Shown here: piece after piece, positions 21,705-34,410 of the stretch
How positions within the stretch are numbered: the first letter of the stretch is position 1
How the letters are laid out: each line of letters starts with the position of its first letter
From: Rhynchospora pubera
Taxonomy: Eukaryota; Streptophyta; Magnoliopsida; Poales; Cyperaceae
NCBI GenBank assembly: GCA_028095005.1
Contig: CM051459.1
Location: forward strand, 257,100,229-257,164,228
Direction: 5' to 3'
DNA length: 64,000 nucleotides
Position numbers and translations under genes: made by a program
Notes under the pieces: model-generated
Told to the model about the DNA's origin: nothing
Database searches by the model: none
The model's input: the letters and a program-made list of their open reading frames with translations, nothing else

Positions 21705-24700
21705 ATGTCGTTCGTCGACGAATTCTCGCGATCGGTCGACGATGGGCTCAAGCTAGCCAAGCGCATATACACGAGCTCCAAGGATCAACGCCCCACCGCG
21801 GCGCCGCCACGTCAGCCATCTCCGATGGAGAGGTCGACGGAATCGTTCCTCCCGACGGCGCCGATGGTCTACGCCGTGATATCGGATCCGGGTATAGTCG
21901 ACAACCCGGATATACCTAGTTACCAGCCTTACGTGTACGGAAGGTGCGATCCGCCAGCTCTGATTCCGTTGCAAATGAAAGAGGTTGAGCTGGAAATGGA
22001 GTGTGTGTTGGATACGGTGTTCGTTACCATGCGCGGTCGTTGGTGGATTCACTGTGTGACGAGAAGCCGCTCCTGTGAATGTCGGATTGTTGTTCCGATG
22101 GGAGAACAGGTGGGTTGAAATTCTTAATTACTCGTTAATTGTTTTTTACTTAGTAATTAGCAATTGATTAATGATAAAACTATTTGACTCATAGCTTTTG
22201 GCACAAGGATTAGTAGTTGTGAAATTATTGAATTTTGTTTAATTGATTTCTGTGAAATTTACTTCTTTTAAGGATAACAAGTAAACTTGATTTGTAAATT
22301 TACAAACAAAAGAGACAAATTGACAACAGCAAGTTTACTTGTTCATAAAAATTGAAAATGATTTTGGTTTTCCTGAGGCACAAGCTGTCTAGCTGTCTTA
22401 TGCCAAGTTGATGAGCAGCAGCTAAGCTTGCTTTTTCCTTTCTTGGAGCAATTGTGCAGCTAATTTTAATATTTATATACTCTTCAATATCAATTTTTTT
22501 TTTCTTTCTACACTTATTCAAATATAATTTGGTAGATTCTTGAGCTAAGAAGGGGTTTGGCTAATAATAGGGTTCAATTCTAGGCGTAGAAGTGGAGGTT
22601 GGGAAGGTATCATTTGGCACGGAAGTAGTTGATTTGGCGGATGAGAGAATCAATCATTCAAAATCAGAGGGAGGTGGCTTTGTCAAACCTCAAATGTTCT
22701 ATTTACCAGTCCCTGAGGTACTCACTCTTTCTATTGCACTAACTTTTTTATAATCTTTTAGGTTGTTTTTGATTAGGGAATTAATAACCTCTGGCACAAA
22801 TGTTATTTACGAGGAATACAACAGCAGCTCTTAAGTGTTTTCCCTTGTTGCAGTTCTTGCATTTATTTAAACAACAGAGTTTGGATAAATAAATTTGTGT
22901 GGTAATAAATAGTTATTGCACTATGCTTTTTATTTGCTTTTAATTCATTTAGGTACAGTTTGATTGGGGAATAGTTCATGCCCATATTTTTTAGAAGAAC
23001 ACAAGATACTCAAAATTCCTTGTCGAGACTTTAGGGTTGTTGCTGCAATTCTCCCAGCTGCTAATGATAAGAGTTTTGAATAAAAGTTTCCTTGTGTTTT
23101 TTTGTCATAGGCTAATGGAGGTTCAGATATATTTGCTACAATCAAATGGTCTCAGAAACTTCTGTATGATGATGAGGGGCAGTTCACAGTGCATATCCCC
23201 TTTAATTTTCCAACTTATGCGAATGCTCCATCAAAAATTTTTGTCAAGAGAGAGAAAATCAAGTTGACTCTCAATGCCGGTATTGGCAAGGAAGTTCTGT
23301 TGAGAGGAACAAGCCATGCGTTGAAGGTTAGTATCTCACTATAAAAATTAAAACATAAACTTGCATATACCATTTTCAGCTGTATAGACACCCGTATGAT
23401 ATCAGAAATTGCTTCGTTGCTGAACTTTGGAACTTTTACTTGTCGAGTATTGAGTAGCTTTACTAGATATTTCACGAGGTTTGGTACAGTGAATCAGAGA
23501 ATACTACCAACATGATGCATCACTAACTCTGTGAAAATATATGAACACAGATGCAGCACTATCATATGTAAAATTTACCACTTAAAATGTCATGCTAATT
23601 CGTGTTCTTTTTTCCTGTGAAATTCAGGAAAAAGCTCATCAAGGGGAAAAGATGATCTTCGTCTATGATGAGGCTGTTGAAAATTGGCCAACTAAGGATT
23701 TCAACTTTTCATACTGCGTAAGTTTTTTTTTTTAAATTAATTCTTTTGAAGTTTTAAGTTTTCTAAATGTAGCTCTTTCCTAGTTTTGCCATTTGGAAAG
23801 TTTCTCAGTAGTAAGTTGTTAAAGGATAGGATTGTTGTACTCGTAGTCACAGTATGTAACAGGTGGTACTCATATCTGTTGGATCACAAAATTTCCTTCG
23901 GTTCCACCTTTTAACATTATTTGAAGCCTTGTGTTTTGAGTATTAAAGAAGTTTTTATTGAATCCGAATAGAAATCCAAAAGCCTATCAAATACTTAGTT
24001 ATTACTGGAAATGCAAAAATATGTGCTGAATTTCAGTCAATTGTTTTCGAGGTCTAATACGGAAGTCTATGATGGTAGGTCTTTGCATTAATAGAGAAAT
24101 TAAATTGGCTGTTCAAAAGTGTTGTACATATTTTTATGTAAATTATTTTTTCTACAGCTACACTCTGCTGATGTATTTGGTGGTCTTCTCTTGCAATCTC
24201 CTTCAGTACATGATTATGATCAGAGAGACATGTTTTGTCTTTTCCTCTTGCCAGGAAATAATAAAAAAAGAAAGGTTAGATTAATCAATGGAATTGTACT
24301 GTTTTTCTTTGATCAGAAAATGTGTTTCATTCAGGAGAAGGAAATGGGGAGGAGACTTGGGACTGGCCTTTCCATTAAGTATAACCTCGAGTGGAACGTT
24401 TGCTATACCTTAGCAGAATTAATATCCACTAAAGTATCGCTCAGTATTATTAAATGAAAAATATATGAAATTGGAGACAATATTTTGATGGTCGCTACAT
24501 TAGCCACAGAAAAACCAAAAAACCATATAAAAAAGTACAATTGATTTAAACTGGGCTGTACATATCAAACAAGTCATTGTTGTGCTGCTGTAATGTTTGG
24601 AGGGCCTCTGTGACATGAATTTGGGTATAGTTACTATACTGATATTTCTTGCAAGGAATATGGCATTATTCATTATTGTACAGGGGTGTTGTGGACATTC

Positions 24701-27700
24701 TGGTAGTTAAATGTACTTATATTGTACCAGTCAGTTGGTCCTTTTTGTACCATTTTGTTCCCATATTTCATACAAGTACAAAAATTTTGTCAGTGATACA
24801 TTAATATTGATTCAAAGCATTAAAAATAAACAGGTATTTAAAAGGGAGGTTGTTTTTCTAATTGATACGAGTGGCAGCATGCAAAGGAAGCCAATAGAGA
24901 GTGTGAAACATGCCGTTTTCGCCTCTCTCTTGGAACTGACAGACCATGACTTTTTCAATATTGTATCTTTCTCTGATGATGTGTGCTCCTTTTCGACCTG
25001 CCTTGTACCAGCTACCGAGGAGATGGTTGAAAGCGCTAACCAGTGGATGGGTACAAATCTTGTTACGAAGGGTGGTACCAACATTTCACGCCCCTTAAAT
25101 GAGGTAATTGTGGTATAAGCTTACATCATTTTCTAGAATTATAAATTGTATCAGTTGGCTCGGGGCCTTGTACAGGACATGTACCTACAGAGAAGACATA
25201 ATATTGCTGACAAAGGTTGTATTGGATAAATAATTTTATTTTCCTAAAAATAAAAAAGTCACTTTCTTTACTGTTGACAGGTAATGGAGTCGCTAGCGAA
25301 TACAAAAGGTTCCATCCCTCACATTTTTCTTATAACAGATGGATCAGTTGAAGATGAAAGAGCTATTTGTGCAAACATAAGAACACAGATCACAAATACA
25401 AAATCAATATCCCCCCGAATATCTACCTTTGGTATAGGTAATGGCAATATGAGAATTCATATATAGTTACTTAGAAAGCTTTTACTTGCAATTTACACCT
25501 TCTAAGTTTGAACTTAAATCTATTGACAATGGATTAACTTGGCAATCTTGAGAATCTTTATAAATAACATCTAGTTTTTAAATCTGATATACATGTATGT
25601 CATTCGTGTATCGTAGCTCGAAACAAGATGCATTTTTTTTTTTTTTGACAAATTTTATCATTTATTCAAAAATTGGCTTGAAATGAGTGTCGCATTACAT
25701 GAAAATTGATAATAACCAATCCATAAGACAACCAGCATCACTAGAACTTTTTTCACCCCCTACAATTTGCATATTTTTCCATTTGATTTGTGAAATATTG
25801 TCAAGATTGTTAAAAGTTAATCCACATTGTATATGGACTGCAACAAATTTAAAAAAGCATGACCTGCTTTATTGGGAACTGTCCTTCTCAATTAGGCTTA
25901 AATTACTGCAACTTTCTGTATATAAGACTGTTATATCCATGCTGTACCAACATTTTGATTTATTCAGTTTGCATATTTTCCAATTTATTTGTGAAATATT
26001 GTCAAGGTTGTTAAGCAGGCTTAAAAAAGCACAACCTGGCTTAATTGGGAATTGTCCTTCTTTAGTAGGCTTGAATTCGTGTAACTTTCTTTATATAAGA
26101 GCTAACTAAAAACTGTTATGTTCCTATTTATTGTACTGTTGCAGTGCTGTACCAACATTTTGATTTTTGTGTTGCCTGACAATGATTCAGGATTATTTTG
26201 CAACCACTACTTCTTGCGCATGTTGGCATCAATTGGCAGGGGGCACTATGATGCAGCATATGATCCAGGTACATCACTTTCTTTGATTTTTCTTCTTATA
26301 ATATTAAGAGTTTGTTGGTTTTCCAATTACCTTGATGATTGTAGATTGTTCATATCAACTAGTTTACTCTTCACCCTCTCTCTACTCCAATTCTTGGTTT
26401 TATAAGTTGGCAATATATATAAAATACTTAATTGAAATTATCATAGTTTGTTCCTGTAAATTCTTGTTTCTGTGAGAAACATTACTCGAATTTTTTTTAG
26501 TTCTTAACACTCTATTATGTGTTTGTAGATTCTATTGAGACCAGGATGAAGGCATGGATTAGAAGAGCTTCACGCACTACACTAGCTAATCTGACAATTG
26601 ATGCATTTAATAACCTTGATGACTCTGAATTCGAGGTAATTTCCATTAACACCAGTTCATAATGTAAATAATCCCCCCCCCCCCCCCACCCCCTACCCCC
26701 AGGCACAGCATCAAATTAAAGTAAATGATAAAAATTAAAATATAAAAAACTAATTAACCTATTGAATAATATGTGATACTTGTGGACTGTTTTGTCAGGT
26801 GTACCCACAAAACATCCCTGATATATCGGCAGGCTGTATTACATGCATGTTTGGGAGATATAAAGGAAAACTTCCTACTTCAGTTAAAGCCAAGGGTTGC
26901 CTAGCTGACTTGAGTGCAATTGAGCTTGATCTCAAAGTTGAGCATGTGAAGGATATGCAACTTGAGAAAGTACACTTTTTCTTTAGTTCGTACAGTTGTA
27001 TTATTATTAAAATTGTTTATTTACATATAAACACTCAACAAGTAAACTTGATTTTTACAATTCTGCATGACCTGTCATTTTTGCTAGGTATTTGCAAAAC
27101 AACACATCGACTTTCTGACGGCACAGGCATGGATTTATGAAAATAAACAGCTAGAGAACAAGGTAAGTTGTTCAAATTCAACTTGTCTCTAAATATGTAT
27201 CTATTACCCTTAGACATGGTCAGTAAATTTGGAATAGAAGGTTTGACATATCCAGGGGCAGATCAAGAATTATGGCACGGGATAAGGGGTGTTTGGGGTT
27301 GGTCTGGGTGAGAACCTAAGAAATGTATATTAGTAGATTGAAAATTGAGTAAATTTGCCTGCCTCAATATGAGGTCCCCAACACCCTTTTATGTACCACT
27401 GATTACAACCTGTACGACCATATTTCCTTTTATTCTAATTCATGGCAGCCTAAAATCTAGTTCCAAATTATGCCTTCTTAATTACGCAATATACCTGAAT
27501 TCTACAGCCAATAACTACACGAGATTTTGTCATTGTATGGTCAGACGGTAGAGGTAGGGGGGTGTAGCCAACTGGTTTATTCAAATGGGCAAGCTGGTTT
27601 GAGCCTTGATTTTTTTGGGGACCAATGACAATCCCCATTCTCCTCACCCCCCTCCGCCCCAACCCCCCCCACCACAATCACCACCTCACCCTGGATGTAT

Positions 27701-28447
27701 CAATCCAAAAATTAAACTTAGTACAGAACAGAGAAAAGGGGCTCCCAAATAATCTGTATTATATTCGCATTATTTTGCTCATTGTAAAATGTAAATTGTG
27801 GTTTTGTTTTTTCTTGCACTAATTACTATTGTATATCGCCTAATTTTTTTTTCTCTCATTTTTTCCTATAGATAACTAAGTTGAGCATACAAAATAGCAT
27901 TCCTTCAGAATATACACGAATGATCATGGCCCGGAAAAATTCTGTAGAAGTCGACACAACAAAGGTGAGTCCTCTTTTCTACATATTATTATTATAGCTC
28001 CAATCAATATTATTTTGATTACAGTAACATCTGCACTGTGCCCTCTACAAAGAAGGGTATCTTCTATGGTTATCCTAACGTCTATCTTGCACCTTGGAAT
28101 AGGCTAAGAAGCAGGGATTAAATAAACGCACCGATCCCAATGAGAGACTGCCAATTATAATTCATGGTCTAGCAATTGGCTTTGGCAACATAATCGCAAC
28201 ACAGGAAAACACCCCAACTGGCTTTAGTGAGCTTAAGCCACCAGAGGCACTGGAGGTGATGTTCACAAAAGCTGCTGGCTGTTGTAGCAGTGCAGCCGAT
28301 TGCTGTTGTTGCATGTGCCTGATCCGTGGTTGTTCCAGAATAAACGACCAGTGCTTTATTGTTTTCACCCAGCTGTGTACTGCTCTGGCTTGCTTGGGCT
28401 GCGTGGAGTGCTGCTCAGCAGTCTGTTGCAACAATGGTGATTCGTGA
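21705..28447 (+). CDS. VIT + VWA domain protein, inter-alpha-trypsin inhibitor heavy chain-related
   Basis: Thirteen exons: 21705-22113, 22584-22717, 23111-23326, 23628-23717, 24158-24274, 24834-25103, 25281-25437, 26191-26268, 26529-26635, 26799-26969, 27088-27162, 27872-27964, 28103-28447. They join in frame to 753 aa, the size I recall for the Arabidopsis relative (At1g19110). The N-terminal part has the VIT domain (about residues 80-200, ending in the VVPMGEQ type motif). The VWA domain begins near residue 325 and keeps the metal-binding MIDAS signature DTSGS (333-337), TKGGTN and ITDGS. The tail is Cys-rich (CCSSAADCCCC, GCVECC), perhaps lipid-modified or membrane-associated. The exon 1 donor used is GTGG|GTTGAA; the more upstream GT would put a TAG in frame. 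No signal peptide is seen, so unlike the animal heavy chains it is probably not secreted. Biochemical function in plants is not established. Confidence 0.93.
25766..26170. repeat. ~205-bp tandem duplication in intron 7
   Basis: Diverged copies share TTTGTGAAATATTGTCAAG, AAAAAAGCA-ACCTG-TT-ATTGGGAA and GCTGTACCAACATTTTGATT. The first landmark lies near 25785 and 25988, the last near 25938 and 26144. It just precedes exon 8. Confidence 0.75.
27253..27401. mobile_element. possible hAT-type MITE in intron 11
   Basis: Left end CAGGGGCAGATCAAG and right end TTTTATGTACCACTG are approximate inverted matches, and CAGGGGC-(G/A)-GATC is a common start of plant hAT derivatives. The inner arms GGGGTGTTTGGGG / CCCCAACACCC also pair. 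No clear 8-bp duplication. Confidence 0.4.
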
Positions 28448-30605
28448 TAGTGGGATCTTTGCTGCTTTTGTGTCTTTAGATATGTAAATTTATGGTGTGG
28501 ATAGTTTTGTTGTGATGCATATAAAGAGTAAATGTTGAGTAAAAGAGAGGCTGGAAGGGAAATAGCTCTAGGTTGTTTTTAAGTGGGTGCTGTGTGTTTT
28601 CTGCGGTGATGTCCTGATGTAAAAAAGAAAAAAAAAAGAAAACACTTAAAAATCTTAATTGCTACTATTATTAGCCATTTAAATTAATGAGTATACTCGT
28701 GGTAACGTTGATTTTTTTTTTTTCAGCAATGGTCTCTTGACATTTGCAGATATCTGCGGAAAGGATATAGTTAAGTTTGGAGAGTTATTGTAATGATAAA
28801 AATTACTGATCGTGCGTCACATTATTTCAATAAATTTCTTTATAAAGTCCGCTTCAAATCGGTTTCTGAAACTAAGTCGATAGAAATTATAGGACGTCAT
28901 CAAATCAATCTGGCATGATCAATATAAATGGTTGTGTAAACAAGAATAAGAGTTATTATGGTCCGGTTTGTATAACAGCAAAAACAGAGACCCTGGAAGT
29001 ATCAAGAAAACAACAAAAGCTGCCTGAGGCTTTTCATCATATCATATTGTTACAAATCGTCAAATACAAAAATTTAGTTATCCGATTACGTTAAAAAAAA
29101 AAAATGGGGCTAAGCATACCAATTCTAAAGCAAAACAAGTTTTCATTTTTGAATACCCTCGGGCCTGATTTCAATTTCTGATTCCACATCAACAGTATCA
29201 CCATCTACAATTCTCTCATTTGTGTGTTCATTAATTTCATATTCGCTTTCTTTGTTTGGTTTGACAGAAATGTGATGCATGGTTTCTTGTATTTTTGTAA
29301 CACCTTTCTCGACTGGTTCTATTGCTTGTGATATTGTCAACACCACATCCTCAACCACCTGTGAATGAAAGAAGATCAATACATATCTGTATCAGGCCTA
29401 CAAGTATGGTAAGTCATCAACGAGACTAGAATTTGGACGACAGCAATAATCACCAGTTATTCGCCTTGTACCATTGCTATAATTTTGAGTTTGTGTTTAT
29501 AGTACGTACATCCCAATGTGATGTTCATGTTGAGAGATTAGCCAGAAGATAAAAATGACCAGAACTCAACAAGTAATCAGATTGGCACATATATCCTCAA
29601 TATTTCCTAATACAACTTACATGTTTGCCACCCACGAGAACTTACATCTTGAACGCTTTCCCTGATACTGGTACCAGGTGATTCCACATTTTCTTTTGTC
29701 TCCACTGTTGCTAGTTTTTATCTTTTCCGTCTTTTACTTTCACTTGAGTTTTAGTTTCCTCCAATGTGACACTGCCGCAGCTCGCAATCGGGAGATACTG
29801 GTATGGTTCTGCGGAGAACACATATACATGCGCAATAGAAGCAACAGACATCTATAGCAGAAATTGAAATATAAATATTCATAGAAAAGTGATAATGATG
29901 AAAGAGAGAAAAACATAAATAAATTCACTCAACCAGTGACGCTACAATACTAGCCAGGTACTTCGAAATAATACTTTTAGTTTTCTAAACTTTTTCAGGG
30001 GGCCAAATTGATAATTTTGCATCAATAACTATCAAACAGAGCTTCTTGAAAATGTTTTTTCTCACGGGCAAGGTATCAGATAAATATATACTTTTAGGCT
30101 TTCGGCATAACAAAGATCACTTTGCAAATCCTCTGCTTTTATCAGACTTAAGAAAAAATTAACCTCAATACATATTAGAAAATTCTGAATTGTATTTTGT
30201 ATTTTTCCAGCCTTCGGCAAGATCCCAAAATAACAGATGATAGCAATGGCCAGACCTTGCCATCAAGTGGCAAACACAATAGCCTTGAAACTTATGAATT
30301 TTTCCAGTGGCCTTATGGGCTGCAGCCTTTCGCGTGTCACATGGTAGAACTGAACCAAGCAATATAAAGCCCATGATTGGCTGAAATTAATTACAATAGC
30401 AATATACGGATACCTGAAATGAAGAATTCAACAATTGTAAGTACATTGCACATTGACATGGCAAATAAAGCCTAAAAATTAGTAATTATTATTAAGATGA
30501 ATAGTAATGTGTTATACAGAATAATTTTGGTATGTCTTAGTGATGGAGAACTCTTTGGTGGATAATCAAAAACTCAAATCACATATTACTAATAGGAAAG
30601 TAAAT

Positions 30606-31385
30606 CAATGGCGAAGCTAGGATTTCGTGTCAGCAGGGTCCGTAAAATTTTTTGTTACTGAAAAAATATATATGATGTAACGTCTAATATAAACATAATA
30701 TAATAATAATTCTTAAATAAACAACTCAAAAATAATGTTAGATAAAAAATCATGAGAAATCAAATATATATTATAATAACAATAGAAAATCTAAAATAAT
30801 ATATTTAATATACAAGATAATAATTCAAAAGTCAAGACAACAAAAAAAAAACAATTTCATATGAATTTTCATTTTTTTCATAATTTTGCAAAATAAGTTC
30901 TTTAGAAATCTCATTAAGAACTTATTTTTCTTTATTTTAGTGGTAGTTTTTATATAATATCCGAGTTATATTTTTGATCTTTTGTGGCAGCTTTTATTTA
31001 TAACGTCCTAAAGTTCACAAAATATTATATAGACGAATCACGTAATGCGCGAGATTCGCACTAGTATATATATATGGTACAAATAATTTTTTATCCAAAT
31101 ATTTTCATTATATTCTAAGTTTTGTCTTAATAAGATTCATTGGGTAGGATTGAACAAGACGATTAGCCAGGAAAAAATGCTACATGGGTCCCTATGCGAT
31201 TTTTTAGGTGTCATTATGTAATTCAAAACAAACACAACATGTTCAGCTGGGTCCTTCAAATTTTTGAGATGGGTCCCTAACTTCTTGTGTATTTTTTTTT
31301 AATTACAAACAAAGATAATAAGAAGTAAAAATTTTGTTTGAGGTGGGTCCATGGACCCACCAAAATGAATGTAGCTTCGCCCCTG
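30606..31385. mobile_element. non-autonomous hAT-type element in a LAZ1-homologue intron
   Basis: 780 bp, ends CAATGGCGAAGCTAGG and AGCTTCGCCCCTG (inverse CAGGGGCGAAGCT), with an exact 8-bp duplication AAGTAAAT at 30598-30605 and 31386-31393. Eight-base duplications and CAGGGGCG-type ends indicate the hAT superfamily. The interior is AT-rich and codes for nothing recognisable. It ends only 22 bp from the exon 31415-31503 donor. Confidence 0.88.
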
Positions 31386-32516
31386 AAGTAAATATGAGCA
31401 GTAAGAAAACATACCCATAGTACCATTTGAACTCGCCCTCACCATAGACCCCAAGAAGTTCCAGAATCAAAGACAAGAAGGCACATGCTGTCTTTAAAAT
31501 CATCTACATTCAATAATATGAAGGAGATATTTAAAAAAAGAACTTAAAAATGTTGAAACAACGCTATATCTTGTAAAATAATAACACAGCTAAACAAAGC
31601 ATGAGAATTTATGGCTGAGAGATGAGGAAAACAACACTTTCTTTTATTTTGGATAAATGGACTTTCTTATTTTGATTATATCCATTATTTTAAATAAAGA
31701 ATAACACACACTCTAGAATATATTATGAAAATTTGAAAGCTCACTCACATACTGCACCAGACCAAATTTCACTGTTGTATACATGTCTTTTCCAAGAAAA
31801 ATCGGGTGACAAAAGAAATCGCAAAATGATCCCTCCTTACGGCTTCCTTTCTTTTCTCCTTCCTCAAGTAATTGTTCTTGAAGCTCCTCATTTGCTTTGT
31901 TTTCAAGCATATCCACCACTCTTGGTTCACCACCTAAAATATTCCATTATGTGGCATTAAATTTTTTTTTTATACAAAATTAATTTCTGTCGTATTTCCT
32001 ATATATTTCCATGGATATATAGCAAATGACACTTCTGGTATAGGGATACTCGAGATTAGCAAATGGCTGATATAGTGTATTCAGTCTAACCAAGGCATGC
32101 AACCAGATATCGCCCAAATGAATACAGTGCAAATGCCTCATAGCAGCTTCTCAGGATATCACAAATCATGGAGAGTCTGGAGACCCACAATGATATTATC
32201 TGTGGACCCAAGAATTTTCAAAAGTGTTAATCAAAGTATGGCTGAAAATGTCTAAAAAGAAAAAAAACCTACTTAATTTGATAAAAATTTATCAGTTGGA
32301 GCATCAGCAATTTTAGGTGAAATCATTCTCTTTATTTTATAGTTTAAACGGGATGCGATTAATTAAAGTGCTATCTTATTTCACTTCTAGTTGTTATTTT
32401 TCTTTTGTAGATTACACCCTCTATTTTTGGTTATTCTAAACAGTAGTCAATATGAAAATGTCTGCTACAATCTAGACATTTATTCTTCACATGAGCCAAA
32501 TTATTTCACTGATGGA

Positions 32517-32608
32517 CAGTTATCAGCTACTATACTGAAATAAATACACAAATTACTGACTGATGCGCATCTATCATCTACTATACTGAAATAAATACAC
32601 AAGGATTT
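32517..32608. repeat. short tandem duplication in intron
   Basis: ATCAGCTACTATACTGAAATAAATACACAA occurs twice with slight change (CTACTATACTGAAATAAATA both times), about 53 bp apart. Confidence 0.8.
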
Positions 32609-33533
32609 AGTTGACTACACGAGAGAATTGAGTGTTTTGCATAAATAAAATAAAAATAGGCTACACATACTAAAAGAATCCAAAATTCAAATTAAGTTCT
32701 TACAGAATCAGTTGCATAAACTGGGACCATAAATAGGACTGCAATTATCCATTTCTGCTCCTGCAATAATTAAAGCACCAATAAACCAAAGAACACACCG
32801 GAATGATAACTCAGTGGCATAATCCCAAAGTTCAATTTAGTACATTAACAAGTTCAATATTTATTTTTTTATTTTTTCCCATCTCTCCCCTTCACAGTAT
32901 CAGCAACAATCATGATGCTAGTTGCCTTATCATAGTTCATATTTGACCTCAAGATACTGATCATAGCTTTCTTTATTAGTTCTCATATTTTAATTTCAGA
33001 TTGCTGATACATGGAATCTCATCAAGCATGAATTCAACTTACGTAAGGATTTGTGTATGATCTGAGATGTCGAAAGATCAGCATAAGGGAGAGAATCAGT
33101 GCATTTAGAGCAAATACTCCTCCAATAACCAAGGCAGGTACATGAAGATTGGTATACACTCCTTGAAAACTAGACATTACATTAATTTCCATCTCAAACT
33201 CAATCAACTCCTAAAGTCAGAAACCGATTAATAGGATTAGTAAACCCTGAACATTTATTTTTTTGAGACAAATTGTTTTTGACCTTATGAAAAGGCCATT
33301 TCTAAGGATAACATATCCTAACAAATTGAAAGACTATAAAAACCCATTGTGTCTTCTTTCTAGAAATTTTTCACAATTATTATTTGCTTATATGAGAAAA
33401 TGGCTTAAATCGGTCCTTTTGACTTCAATTTCGTTCAAAAGTTATATTTCATATTTGTTGCATAACTAGGACAAAACCATCAAATTTCTCGAACAATCAG
33501 AAGAAAATTGCGTAATGAAGAAAGAGAAGGTAC

Positions 33534-33600
33534 CTTTTGAAGAAACCAGACGCAGAGAGACTGAGAGAGACGATGGAGACGGCAGTTGTACGGATGAGAG
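33534..33600 (-). promoter_or_regulatory. untranslated first exon of the LAZ1 homologue
   Basis: On the minus strand a CT-rich leader ends with a donor CAAAAG|GTACCTTC, about 340 bp before the ATG at 33192. The start of transcription is not determined. Confidence 0.5.
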
Positions 33601-33624
33601 CGCGAAAGGGGTGCCACTATTAGC

Positions 33625-33630
33625 CACGTG
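33625..33630. promoter_or_regulatory. G-box CACGTG upstream of the LAZ1 homologue
   Basis: CCACGTGT, an ABRE/G-box type site, with a second ACGTGT 16 bp further out. Position just upstream of the leader exon suits a promoter element for bZIP/bHLH factors. Confidence 0.45.
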
Positions 33631-33639
33631 TTTTGTTCT

Positions 33640-34265
33640 CTTACGTGTCTCGACTTGAGTTGTTATCGAAGAATATTTTACAGGAGAGATATCTTTAATT
33701 GATTCAATCTGCGTTTGTCCTTTAGGGAATGATATGCATTTGGATCACCTCTGCAAATGATCAAAATGTCTTTCAAAAATTTAATTAAAAAAAATAATAC
33801 GACATTATTATAAGTATTAACTCTGCGAGTTGAATTTTTTTTTTTTGTATCGTTTTCTATAGGAATGATATAATGCTAAAATATAATCATCTAACAGAGT
33901 AACAGTGCAACTATAAAACGATAAAAAAAAAATTTGTAAGAGTGCTTAATTTGATGGTGGAAAAAAAAATTGAACTTCATCTCTATTTATAATTTATAAT
34001 TTTAAATGAACGATTTGAATTTAAGCGTGATCATAAAATTTAGTCCACGTCAAAATTTATCTAATTATAAATATTTTGCGATGCCATTATAAATAGGGAA
34101 AATATTTCGTAGTGAATGCAGGCCGCTACACTTAAAAGGTGAATCCATCTATGGTGGCTGCTGCGGTTCGAGTGGGACACGTGATCGCTGAATTGGGTTT
34201 TTTTTTTTTCTTTACACATTCTTATTGGTTTTCTATATTTGGGTGTAGAAAATAGTACATTTTAA
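33640..34265. other. intergenic, nothing recognised
   Basis: AT-rich; a further CACGTG is near 34177. No gene supported. Confidence 0.5.
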
Positions 34266-34410
34266 AGGCAATGCCATTTTTCTTTTTTTAAAGATAAGAC
34301 GGTACAACTTATTTTGAAATTAAGTATGTCACAAAGGATCCAATCGGATTTCGAATCTGCAACTTTTAGTGAAAGTGCGTTGTTTTTTGTCACTAGATCA
34401 AAAGCTGATT
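34266..34410 (-). mobile_element. tRNA-derived SINE-like copy
   Basis: On the minus strand: A-box-like GATCTAGTGACAAAAAAC, B-box-like GCAGATTCGAAATCC, then TTAATTTCAAAATAAGTTG and CTTATCTTTAAAAAAAG. The tail is shared with 43915-44045 and 48466-48562, which supports a dispersed SINE family. Confidence 0.55.

Larger units (their letters stand above)
29143..33192 (-). pseudogene. LAZ1 / DUF300 (TMEM184-like) membrane protein gene with two lesions
   Basis: Eight minus-strand exons: 33192-33043, 32760-32704, 32199-32091, 31933-31749, 31503-31415, 30413-30164, 29851-29646, 29358-29143. The start is MEINVMSSFQG, followed by membrane segments. Family landmarks are CYEAFALYSFGRYLVACLGG, MLENKA, VKFGLVQYMILK, LLGVYGEGEFKWYYG, YPYIAIV, SWALYCLVQFYHVTRERL, MSVASIAHVYVFSAEPY and VEKGVTKIQET. 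All splice junctions keep phase, giving about 420 codons, as expected. Two defects are visible. TGA (30265-30263) replaces the first Trp of the conserved ATWWQG motif, at about codon 247. In exon 7 a run of five A (near 29715) gives a stop; one more A would restore the family frame into TVETKENVESPGTS. Arabidopsis LAZ1 is involved in cell-death control and vacuolar/brassinosteroid functions. Either a recent pseudogene or a copy with sequence errors. Confidence 0.85.

Noticed and set aside
25687..26109. 140-codon ORF
   Set aside because: It lies wholly in an intron of the VIT/VWA gene and arises from the tandem duplication there.
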